Shown: piece after piece, positions 23,641-35,500 of the stretch
Layout: each line of letters opens with the position of its first letter
Numbering within the stretch: the stretch's first letter is position 1
Origin: Dastarcus helophoroides
Taxonomy: Eukaryota; Arthropoda; Insecta; Coleoptera; Bothrideridae
Assembly: GCA_028583605.1 (NCBI GenBank)
Contig: CM053331.1
Location: forward strand, 38,494,783 to 38,558,782
DNA: 64,000 bases
Direction of reading: 5' to 3'
Translations under genes and position numbers: made by a program
Notes under the pieces: model-generated
The model's input: only the letters and a program-made list of their open reading frames with translations
The model's database searches: none
What the model was told of the DNA's origin: nothing

Positions 23641-26600
23641 TCAGTATCTTGAAAGCGATGATGTACAAGTTAGAAAATTTGGTATGATATGAAGATAACA
23701 CTTTGGTGGAAAAAGAAAATTTTACTGATGAACTTTCGTTTTTCATTGAAATTTTGACCACCAAATGATTATTGAGCAGGAAAGCTAGAAAAATGTGTCA
23801 TATGAAGACAAGATTGTAGTGGAAAAAGACAATATTACTGGTGAATTTGAATTTTTCATTAAAATTTTTACCACCAAATGATCACTAAGAAGTACCGCTG
23901 GAAAAATGTGTCATATTAAGAGAAAATTTTAGTGGAAAAAGGATATTGATGAACTATTACTATTAAACAGAACAGCTAGAAACTTGTATTATATGAAGAC
24001 AAGATTATAGTGGAAAAAGAAAATATTACTGATGAACATTCGTTTTTCATTGAAATTTTGACCACCAAATGACTCTTAAGCAATACAGTTAGAAAGATGT
24101 CATATGAAGACAAGGTTATAGTGGAAAAAGAAAATGTTACTGATGAACTTTCGTTTTTCATTGAAATTTTGAACACCAAATGAAGCTTCTGGTTACATAG
24201 GATCTTAAATTGGGTTTTTGGCATAACAATTCGATAAGGTACAGCTTAGAAAAATGTATCACATGAGGACAAAGTTATAATGGAAAAAGAAAATATTACT
24301 GATGAACTTTCGTTTTTCATGGAAATTTTGACCACCAAATGAGGCTTAAGCACCACAGCTGGAAAGATGTCATATGAAGACAAGGTTATAGTGGAAAAAG
24401 AAAATGTTACTGATGAACTTTCGTTTTTCATTGGAATTTTGACCACCAAATGAAACTTCTGGTTACATAGGATCTTAAATTGGGTCTTTGGCATAACAAT
24501 TTGATAAGGTACAGGTTAGAAAAATGTACCACATGAAGACACGCTTATAATGGAAAAAGAAAATAATACTGATGAACTTTCGTTTTCCATTGAAATTTTG
24601 ACCACCAACTGATTATTAGTCAAAAATTTTGACCACCAAATGATGATTAAGTAGTGCAGCTTAGGAAAATGTACCATATGAAGACAATATTATTGTGGAA
24701 AAAGAAAATATTACTGATGAACTTTCGCTTTTCATTGAAATGTTGACCACCAAACGATTATTAACCAATTCAATTTGCAAAATGTATCATATGAAGACAA
24801 GATTGTTGAGGAAAAAGCAGTACAGTTAGAAACATGTGTGATATGAAGACAAGGTTATAGTGGAAAAAAGAAATATTACTGATGAATTTTTGTTTCTCAT
24901 TGAAATTTTGACCACCAAATGACTCTTAAGCACAACAGTTAGAAAGATGTCATATGAAGACAAGGTTATAGTGGAAAAAGAAAATGTTACTGATGAACTT
25001 TCGTTTTTCATTGAAATTTTGAACACCAAATGAAGCTTTTGGTTACATAGGATCTTAAATTGGGTTTTTGGCATAACAATTCGATAAGGTACAGCTTAGA
25101 AAAATGTATCACATGAAGACAAAGTTATAATGGAAAAAGAAAATATTACTGATGAACTTTCGTTTTTCATGGAAATTTTGACCACCAAATGAGTCTTAAG
25201 CACCACAGTTGGAAATATGTCATATGAAGACAAGGTTATAGTGGAAAAAGAAAATGTTACTGATGAACTTTCATTTTTCATTGGAATTTTAACCACCAAA
25301 GAAGCTCCTGGTTACATAGGATCATAAATTGGGTTTTTGGCATAACAATTCGATAAGGTACATATTAGAAAAATGTACCACATGAAGACACAGTTATAAT
25401 GGAAAAAGAAAATATTACTGATGAACTTTCATTTTCCATTGAAATTTTGACCACCAAATGACTCTTAAGCACCAGAGTTAGAAAGATGTCATATGAAGAC
25501 AAGGTTATAGTGGAAAAAGAAAATGTTACTGATGAACTTTCGTTTTCCATTGAAATTTTGACCACCAAAAGACTCTTAAGCACCACAGTTAGGAAAATGT
25601 CATATGAAGACAAGGTTATAATGGAAAAAGAAAATGTTACTGATGAACTTTCGTTTTTCATTGGAATTTTGACCACCAAATGAAGCTTCTGGTTACATAG
25701 GATCTTAAATTGGGTTTTTGGCATAACAATTCGATAAGGTACAGCTTAGAAAAATGTACCACATGAAGAAAAAGTTATAATGGAAAAAGAAAATATTACT
25801 GATGAACTTTCGTTTTCCATTGAAATTTTGACCACCAAATGACTCTTAAGCACCACAGCTAGAAAGATGTCATATGAAGACAAGGTTGCAGTGAAAAAAG
25901 AAAATGTTACTGATGAACTTTCGTTCTTCATTGGAATTTTGACCACCAAATGAAGCTTCTGGTTATATAGGACCTTAAATTGGGTCTTTGGCATAACAAT
26001 TCGATAAGGTACAGGGTAGAAAAATGTACCACATGAAGACACGGTTATAGTGGAAAAAGAAAATATTACTGATGAACTTTCGTTTTTCATGGAAATTTTG
26101 ACCACCAAATGACTCTTAAACAGAACAGTTAGAAAGATGTCATATGAAGACAAGGTTATAGTGGAAAAAGAGAATGTTACTGATGAACTTTCGTTTTCCA
26201 TTGAAATTTTGACCACCAAAAGACTCTTAAGCACCACAGTTAGGAAAATGTCATGTGCAGACAAGGTTATAGTGGAAAAAGAAAAGATTACTGATGAACT
26301 TTTGTTTTTCATTGGAATTTTGACCACCAAAGAAGCTCCTGGTTACATAGGATCTTAAATTGGGTTTTTGGCATAACAATTCGATAAGGTACATGTTAGA
26401 AAAATGTACCACTTGAAGACACAGTTATAACGGAAAAAGAAAATATTACTGATGAACTTTCATTTTCCATTGAAATTTTGAGCACCAAATGACTCTTAAG
26501 CACCACAATTAGAAAGATGTCATATGAAGACAAGGTTATAATGGAAAAAGAAAATGTTACTGATGAACTTTCGTTTTTTATTAAAATTTTGACCACCAAA

Positions 26601-29600
26601 GAAGCTCCTGGTTACATAGGATCATAAATTGGGTTTTTGGCATAACAATTCGATAAGGTACATGTTAGAAAAATGTACCACATGAAGACACAGTTATAAT
26701 GGAAAAAGAAAATATTACTGATGAACTTTCGTTTTCCATTGAATTTTTGACCACCAAATGACTCTTAAGCACCACAGTTGGAAAAATGTCATATGAAGAC
26801 AAGGTTATAGTGGAAAAAGAAAATGTTACTGATGAACTTTCGTTTTCCATTGAAATTTTGACCACCAAAAGACTCTTAAGCACCACAGTTAGCAAAATGT
26901 CATATGAAGACAAGGTTATAGCGGAAAAAGAAAATGTTACTGATGAACTTTCGTTTTTCATTGGAATTTTGACCACCAAATGAAGCTTCTGGTTACATAG
27001 GATCTTAAATTGGGTTTTTGGCATAACAATTCGATAAAGTACAGGTTAGAAAAATGTACCACATGAAGACAGAGTTATAATGGAAAAAGAAAATATTAGT
27101 GATGATCTTTCGTTTTTCATGGAAATTTTGACCACCAAATGACTCTTAAGCACCACAGTTAGAAAGATGTCATATGAAGACAAGGTTATAGTGGAAAAAG
27201 AAAATGTTACTGATGAACTTTCGTTTTTCATTGAAATTTTGACCACCAAAGAAGCTCCTGGTTACATAGGATCATAAATTGGGTTTTTGGCATAACAATT
27301 CGATAAGGTACATATTAGAAAAATGTACCACATGAAGACACAGTTATAATGGAAAAAGAAAATATGACTGATGAACTTTCATTTTCCATTGAAATTTTGA
27401 CCACCAAATGACTCTTAAGCACCACAGTTAGAAAGATGTCATATGAAGACAAGGTTATAGTGGAAAAAGAAAATGTTACTGATGAACTTTCGTTTTCCAT
27501 TGAAATTTTGACCACCAAAAGACTCTTAAGCACCACAGTTAGGAAAATGTCATATGAAGACAAGGTTATAGTGGAAAAAGAAAATGTTACTGATGAACTT
27601 TCGTTTTTCATTGGAATTTTGACCACCAAATGACTCTTAACCACCACAGTCGGAAAGATGTCATATGAAGACAAGGTTATAGTGGAAAAAGAAAATGTTA
27701 CTAATGAACTATCGTCTTTCATAGGAATTTTGACCACCAAATGAAGCTTCTGGTTACATAAGATCTTAAATTGGGTCTTTGGCATAACAATTCGATAAGG
27801 TACATCTTAAAAAAATGTACCACATGAAGACAAAGTTATAATGGAAAAAGACAATATTACTGATGAACTTTTATTTTCCATTGAAATTTTGAGCACCAAA
27901 TCACTATTAAGCAGTACAGCTAGAAACATGCGTCATATGAAGACAAGGTTATAGTGGAAAAATAAACTGTTACTGATGAACTTTCATTTTCTACTGAAAT
28001 TTTAACCACCAAATGACTATTAGGCAGTACAGCTGGAAACATTGGTCATATGAAGACAAGGTTATAGTGGAAAAAGAAAATATTACTGATGAACTTTCGT
28101 TTTTCATTGAAATTTTGAGCACCAAATAATTTTTCTAAACAAAATAGCTTAGAGAAATGTATCATATGAACACCAAATGACTATTAAGCAGTAGAGCTAG
28201 AAACATGGGTCATATGAAGACAAGGTTATAGAGGAAAAATAAACTGTTACTGATGTACTTCCATTTTCCATTAAAATTTTAACCACCAAATGACTATCAG
28301 GTAGTACAATTAGAAACATGGGTCATATGAAGACAAGGTTATAGTGGAAAAATAAACTATTACTGATGAACTTCCATTTTCCATTAAAATTTTAAGCACC
28401 AAATGACTACTAAGCACTACGGCTAGAAACAAGGGTCACATGAAGACAAGGTTATAGTGGAAAAATAAACTATTACTGATGAACTTCCATTTTCCATTGA
28501 AATTTTAAGCACCAAATGAATAACAAGCAGTACACCTGGAAACATGGGTCACATGAAGACAAGGTTATACTGGAAAAAGAAAATATTATTGATGAACTTT
28601 CATTTTTCATTGAAATTTTGACCACCAAATAATCTTACTAAACAAAATAGCTTAGAGAAATGTATCATATGAAGATAAGATTGTGGTGAAAAAAGGCAAT
28701 ATTTCTGATGAAATTTCATTTGCCATAGCAATTTTGACCACCAAACGATTATTAAGCAGTACCATTAGAAACGTGTCATTTGAAGACAAGGTTACAGTGG
28801 AAAAAGAAAATATTACTGATGAACTTCCATTTTCCATTGAAATCTTGACCACCAAATGAAGTTTCCGGTTACATAGAACCTTAAATAGGGTATTTTGTAT
28901 AACAATTCGATAAGGTAAGCTAGATAAATATACCATATGAAGACAAAGTTATAATGGAAAAAGAAAATATTACTGATGAACTTTCGTTTTCCATTGAAAT
29001 TTTGACCACCAAATGACTATTAAGCAGTATAGCTAGAAACATGGGTCATATGAAGACAAGGTTATAGTGGAAAAATAAACTATTACTGATATACTTCAAT
29101 TTTCCATTGAAATTTTAAGCACCAAATGACTATTAAGCAGTACAGCTGGAAACATGGGTCATATGAAGACAAGGTTTATAGTGGAAAAAGAAAATATTAT
29201 TGATGAACTTTCATTCTCCAATGCAATTTTGACCACCAAATGAAGCTTCTGAATCTTACATAGGGTATTTGGCGTAAAAATTCGATAAGGTACTGCTAGA
29301 AATATATACGACATGAAGAGAAAGTTATAATGGAAAAAGAAAATATTACTGATGAACTTTCGTTTTGCATTGAAATTTTGGCCACCAAATGAAGCTTCTG
29401 AATCTTACATAGGGTATTTGGCGTAAAAATTCGATAAGGTACAGCTAGTAAAAAAATATACGACATAAAGAGAAAGTTATAATGGAAAAAGAAAATATTA
29501 CTGATGAACTTTCGTTTTCCATTGAAATTTTGACCACCAAATGACTATTACATAGTACAGCTAGAAACATGCGTCACATGAAGACAAGGTTAAAGTGAAA

Positions 29601-29660
29601 AAAGGAAATATTACTGATGAACTTCCATTTTCCATTGACGTTTTGACCACCAAATGACCA
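23641..29660. repeat. 111-bp satellite with 270/381/492-bp composite units
   Basis: The basic unit is 111 bp (ACTCTTAAGC at 25461 and again at 25572). It contains ATGTCATATGAAGACAAGG, GTTACTGATGAACTTTCG and TTTTGACCACCAAATGA. Every one to three units, a spacer of about 159 bp carries GGTTACATAGGATCTTAAAT and GGCATAACAATTCGATAAGG. Spacer copies sit near 24182, 24452, 25022, 25301, 25682, 25952, 26332, 26601, 26983, 27251 and 27743, at intervals of about 270, 381 or 492 bp (159 plus 1, 2 or 3 times 111). From about 27.9 kb the copies become more diverged. All these lengths are multiples of three, so 37-codon repeats stay open on both strands. I read these as repeat artefacts unless transcripts show otherwise. 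Confidence 0.9.
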
Positions 29661-30514
29661 TTAAGCAAAATGTGTTCGAGTTCGTTTAACAAGTTGGAAA
29701 TTTCCAAAAAATCGGACCCTTGAAGCCTTCGAAAGCTTGGATTTCCCCTTGATTCGCCTTCTCTCAAAATCACGATCGGCTATCGTTTTTTATTATCTTC
29801 CTGTTTCAAAATCTCCCCCACGTGTCACAAACATAACACTCAAGAAATCTATTTGTTAAAAAAAATATATCTTCAGCATCTTAACAATGTTTGTTTTTTG
29901 GCAGCACTCGAGTACGTAATCAAATAAATTGTTACATATCATCTGAATGTGCTCGAGTCCTAAAGTGGCTAAATATTTTCTAAATTGTTTTGTTTTTTTT
30001 TTGTCGGCTTTTTTTTAAGATTTTCCAGCGTCATCCACGCCACTGATGCCACGAAATTCAACAGTCAGGTGCATAATAAATATTAATAACTTCCTATTTA
30101 CATAACAAGAGTTGGGAACGCGACCTAGTCCAATAATCGCGGCTGCACTGTGGCCATTTTTAAAAAATCGTCAAGAGTACGAGTTGTAGGAAATTGAAGG
30201 TCTTCTAATTATATCCCATTACCGCTTGTCAAGTGACCTAGACGGACTTTTCTAGAAAATAATCTATCGCTCGTAATTGCCGACAATTACATTGTGTAGA
30301 AATATGTATACGTTTATTGATTGGCTAATAATAAACAATTCAAGCCACGTAATTACTATTTAGTACAAAAAATAATCTCATGAATTATTGGCGGTAACCA
30401 GATCGATGTTTCATTCGTTTTTCACTGTTTTACACCACGCAGATGATGGTTAGTAAAACCAACTGCGAAATATTTTATAGTTTAAACGTTGTTTTGTCGA
30501 AATTACTACTTTAG
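29661..30514. other. Single-copy DNA, possible intron end
   Basis: The 111-bp satellite stops near 29660. No gene is seen up to the splice acceptor at 30513-30514. If the exons on either side belong to one gene, this and the satellite are its intron. Confidence 0.4.
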
Positions 30515-30607
30515 GTCAGCAGATATACCATGGCGATTCTGCGCCAGAAGTGACGTCGCAGCTGCGGATGGCATGTCGCGAAGCACAGTTGAAGCGTCAC
30601 CACCGAG
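30515..30607 (+). CDS. Probable 93-bp internal coding exon, protein not recognised
   Basis: A sharply GC-richer 93-bp segment is bounded by TTACTACTTTAG (acceptor) and GAG/GTAGGT (donor), both good matches to splice consensus. Reading begins after two bases of a split codon and leaves one base at the end, so the exon is symmetric. It encodes Q followed by QIYHGDSAPEVTSQLRMACR and then EAQLKRHHR. No family was recognised. The starting phase matches the exon ending at 22860. The minus strand is also open here (a Thr/Ser/Ala-rich reading), but its possible splice sites are weaker, so I prefer the plus strand. A perfect CRE-like TGACGTCA lies just downstream at 30631-30638. Confidence 0.45.
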
Positions 30608-32035
30608 GTAGGTGGTGTTGGTTGAGGCCGTGACGTCACCTCCGATGCGAATCGCCACCAAATTTCGAAAAAAGAAATTAGGTTTTCTTATTTATCTCGT
30701 AAATATCTTTAATGACCAACTTTTAAAAATGTCTGCTATTTATTATTATTTTTTAATGTTCCAGTTTAAATTAAACATTTTGAGTTTAATTTCGATTTAA
30801 GTGAAACTTCCTAAATGGATTTTCGTCGAAAATACGTCCCATTTTTTATACAGTTGGTCGTCGAAAGAAACCAAACTTAATAACAGTTTCAAAAAAAGTT
30901 GCTCACAACTTTGTATCCGTTATAGCAAAAACTTGACGTTAAAAGAAAAATTGTAATTAGATCGATAAAATGACTTTGTATTTGCATTTAATTATAACGT
31001 TTACAAGGCGAAACGTCGTTATTTTTACGTACAAATGAAAAAAAAATCAATCTCGCGTAATTTATTTACTCGATCATCTGGTGATCCACCCATATCATGT
31101 TAAAAATTGCGCACGTTTTTAAGCTCGTTTTTCCACAGAAATGAAAAACATAAAATATATGAACAGTTTTTGCTAAGAAACCTATAATTAGTAAATTACC
31201 CCCATGAGGTTTTTCGCTCGCTCAGTTCATAGTTAATTTTAAATTCTTTCGACTAAAGTCGCATCAAACGCAATCACTTTATTTATTCTCGAGTGAATAC
31301 AATTCTAAGGATAATTATAAACTTCGATAACATTCGAAGCAGTTTGATTTGGATTTTCCTCGATGACTCTATCTAAATCATTTGATTGTCTTCGACAATA
31401 ATCAATCTAGAAAGTTTGTCTCGTCTTGGCGGAAAAATTCCCGCCTCACATGCTATCTAATTAGCTCTAATAAGTTACATAACCTTCTAGAGTGAAAACG
31501 CTGCCAAATTAATTCAAAACATCATTGGTCGAAACCACCAATTAAACAACTGTTAACACTAACAATAAATAAGATTATAAATGGTAAAAATAGAAGCAGA
31601 CTCGGATAGAAAACAACCAGATAAGACGCTTGTTTAACAACGTTCCACATTTAACATCATCATAAAACTTAAAAATTATCTCGATCGAGTAGCACGTTAT
31701 GTAAAACACTTACGACGGTGAAAACGGGGCTTAATTAAACAAATTGAGATATCGGACCACACGTAAATTTTTAGGTGACGATAAGCCGAAGACGAGTGTA
31801 CCCGGGATAACAATCTTGTTTGAATTGTTGTTTACGACACGTGTAGCCCCTCGAACTTGCGCCTTCTTTTACCGCAAAATTCAAATTCGAAAAAGGCGCC
31901 CGCTTACCACGTGATCGCATCGAAAAAAATTGTCGATAGTTCGCGTTGAAAATTAAAATTTCGAAAAAAGTGAAGATTGTTAGATATGCAAGTAGAATGC
32001 AACCCAAACTACAAATTCATGCACGCCTCCAGGCG
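30608..32035. other. Single-copy AT-rich DNA, no further exon identified
   Basis: A GC-richer patch at 31780-31920 contains two CACGTG or ACACGTGT motifs and an open minus-strand frame of 78 codons without a recognisable domain. I see no second splice-bounded coding segment that would continue the 30515-30607 exon. Confidence 0.4.
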
Positions 32036-32040
32036 GCATG

Positions 32041-32556
32041 TATAGTGGCGAATCATAGGTAGCTGAACTACCAACAGTTGAAACACTGCCACCTAGCGAA
32101 GCGGTTGCTCTCTAGGAAAGTTCCCAGAAGACAAGAATTCTAATATGCACAGATCAATAGCTTTGAACATTTATCAGATTCGAAGTTTGGAAACCAAATA
32201 CCGGGTTCGATCTTGTGTGTGATAGTGGAATCATAGGTAGCTCTGAACTAACAACAGTTGACACACTGCCACCTAGCGAAGCGGTTGCTCTCTAGGAAAG
32301 TTCCCAGAAGACAAGGATTCTAATATGCACAGATCAATAGGTTTGAACATTTATTAGATTCGAAGTTTGGAAACCAAATACCGGTTTCGATCTTGTTAGA
32401 TCTCGTCAGTTTGGTATATCAAACTCGAATGCTAACAAAAGTTCCAACTTGTCATACCAAACTGACGAGGATCTAACAAGATCGAAACCGGTATTTGGTT
32501 TCCAAACTTCGAATCTAATCAATATTCAAACCTATTGGTCTGTGCATATTAGAATT
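32041..32556. repeat. Two direct copies and one inverted copy of a repeat element
   Basis: A unit of about 175 bp beginning TATAGTGG and containing CACTGCCACCTAGCGAAGCG is present at 32041-32214 and again, offset by exactly 180 bp, at 32221-32397. Most of the second copy is then repeated in inverted orientation: 32316-32418 pairs with 32453-32556 at high identity (ACCAAATACCGGTTTCGATC against its complement) around a loop of about 34 bases. The result is a hairpin with arms of about 100 bp. It looks like a non-autonomous mobile element or inverted-repeat MITE. No protein is encoded. Confidence 0.75.
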
Positions 32557-32559
32557 GTT

Positions 32560-35500
32560 AGATATAATTCAAAATTGTGCGTTGAAATTTTAAAGAAAAA
32601 ACTTCTTTTTCTGACTAAAAATTTCGAAAAAACAATCAAAATCTCAGGGATTAATGTCCAAAAAATAGAAATATTTGAAATTCGAAATTTTTGAAAAATT
32701 GAAATATTTGAAATTCGAATTTTTGGAAATTCGAAATATTTGAAATTCGAAATTAAAAAAAAAAGTCAAAATTTTGAGCAAAGGACAAAATTTTGGAAAA
32801 GTATAGAAAATTTCCAATCGAGTCAAAATTTTGAGAAAAATGTCGAAATTTTGAAAAATATTCGAAGTTTTCATAAAAAAACCGAATATTTCAAAATTAC
32901 AAAAGTCAACATTTTGAGAAAAATACCGAAATTGAAAAAAAAAACGTGAAGGTTTTCAGAATAAGTCGAAATTTTGAACAAAGGTCGAAAATTTGGAAAA
33001 AAAATAGTCAAAATGTCAAAATATGCCAAATTTTTGAAAATAAGTCAAAATTTTGAACAAAAGACAACATTTTGGAAAAGTATAGAAAATTTTCAAGCAA
33101 ATCAACATTTTGACAAAAAAATATTAAAATTTTAAAAAAATTTGGAGATTCCTCAAAAAACCGAATTTTTAAAAATTTAAAAGCCAAATTTTTGAGAAAA
33201 AGCCGAAATTAAAAAAAAATGGCAAAAGTTTTAAAAATAAGACGAAATTTTGGGCAAAATACGAAATTTTGGAAAAAAAAGTATAGAAATTGTGAAAATA
33301 GGTCAAATTTTTGAAAAAAAGTCAAAATTTTGAAAAAAGAAGTCGAAATGAAGAAAAATCAAAATTTTCATAGAAAAAATTTTTTCTGAAATTTTCAAAA
33401 GTCAAAGAGCCCAAATTAAAAAAAATGTCGAGGAGAAAGGAGTCAAAATTTAAAATTTTGGAAAAACCAAAACTTCGAAAAAATTAAAATTTGGAAAAAA
33501 CCAAAACTTCGAAAAAACTAAAATTTGGAAAAAACCAAAATTTCGAAAAAGCAATCAAAATTTCGTAAAAACAATCAAAATATCCAAAAACCAATCAAAA
33601 TCTCAGAATTGCAGTCCAAATTTGTAATAAAAGTTCTCCCGAAATTTCGAAAAAATAATGTCGACAGTTTGCGGTGAAAATCGAAAATTTGAAATAAGAT
33701 TTTTCAAAAAATAAATCAAAATTGCGAGTCAAAGTCGAAATTAAATTAAATTAATTAAATTTTCTGATTAGAAATTTCGAAAAAACAATCAAAATCTCAA
33801 GAATTCAAGTCCAAATTTGTAACAAAACTTCTCCCAAAAATTTCGAAAAATAATTGTCGTCAAAAGTTCATATTTCGTGGAAAGTCAAAAAGTTTTGTCA
33901 ACATTTCTTAATTTTAGAAACATTAATAAAAATTTCAAGGCCAAATTTCAAAATTTTTGAAATTCTTTAAAAATCGAAATAATTTGAAACTCAAATTTAT
34001 GAAAAATCTAAATATTTGAAAAATCAAAATATCTGAAATCAAAATTTTTGCAAAAGCGAAATTTTTGAAAAATCGAAATATTCGAAATTTTTGAAAAATC
34101 GAAGTAGTTGAAATTCAAATTTTTGAAAAATCGAAGTAGCTGAAATTCGAATTTTTGAAAAATCGAAATATTTGAAATGCGAAATTTTTGAAAAATCGAA
34201 ATATTTGAAACTCGAAATTTTTGAAAAATCGAAATATTTGAAATTCAGAATTTTTGAAAAATCGAAGTGAATGAAATTCGAATTTTTGAAAAATCGAAAT
34301 ATTTGAAACTCGAAAATTTTGAAAAATCGAAATATTTGAAATTCAGAACTTTTGAAAAATCGAAGTAGATGAAATTCGAATTTTTGAAAAATCGTAGTAG
34401 TTGAACTTCGAATTTTTGAAAAATCGAAATATTTAAAATTCGAATTATCGAAAAATCGAAATATCTGAAAAATCGAAATATTTGAAATTCGAATTTTTGT
34501 AAAATTGAAATTTTTGTAAAATTGAAATTTTTGAATAATCAAAATATTTGAAATTCGAAATATTTGAAATTCGAAAATTTTGAAAAATCGAAGTTTTTGA
34601 AAAATCGAAGTTTTTAAAAGTCGAAATTTTTTAAAAATCGAAGTAGTTGAAATTCGAATTTTTAAAAAATCGAAATATTTGAAATTCGAATTTTTAAAAA
34701 ACCGAAATATCTAAAATTCGAAATATTTGAAATTCGAAATTTTGGGCAAATCGAAATTTTTGGAAAATCGAAATATCTAAAATTCGAAATTTTTGAAAAA
34801 TCGAAATATTTGAAATTCGAACTTTTGGACAAGTCAAAATTTTGATAAAAGCGAGTAGCAATTGTCAAAAATTTGACATCATTTGACAAATATGTCAAAT
34901 TTTTGAAAAAAAGTTATAATTTTGAAAAATCAAAGTAGTTAAATTTCGAGTTTTTGAAAAATCAAAATATTTGAAATGCGAAATTTTTGAAAAATCAAAA
35001 TATTTGAAATTCGAAAATTTTGAAAAATTGAAATTTTTGAAAAATCGAAATATTGGAAATTCGAAATTTTTGAAATTCTTTAAAAATCGAAATATTTAAA
35101 ATTCTAAATTTTAGAAAAATCGAAATATTTGAAATCTGAATTTTTGAAAAATCGAAATATTTGAAACTCGAAATTTTTGGAAAATAGAAATATTTGAAAT
35201 TCAGAACTTTTGAAAAATCGAAGTAGATGAAATTCGAATTTTTGAAAAATCGTAGTAGTTGAAATTCGAATTTTTGAAAAATCGAAATATTTAAAATTCG
35301 AATTATTGAAAAATCGAAATATCTGAAAAATTGAAATATTTGAAATTCGAAATTTTTGAAAAATCCAATTTTTTGCAAAATAGAAATATTTAAAATTCGA
35401 AATTTTTGTAAAATTGAAGTAGTTGAAATTCAAATTTTTGAAAAATCGAAATATTTAAAATTCGAAATTTTTAAAAAATCAAAATATTGGAAATTCGAAA

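Noticed and set aside
23641..29660. CRISPR-like array
   Set aside because: Repeats and intervening segments are all members of the same 111/159-bp satellite; there are no unique spacers, and the sequence is eukaryotic.
30515..30660. Minus-strand coding exon over 30515-30660
   Set aside because: The minus strand is open and protein-like, but its acceptor and donor candidates are much weaker than the plus-strand pair. It is kept only as an alternative.
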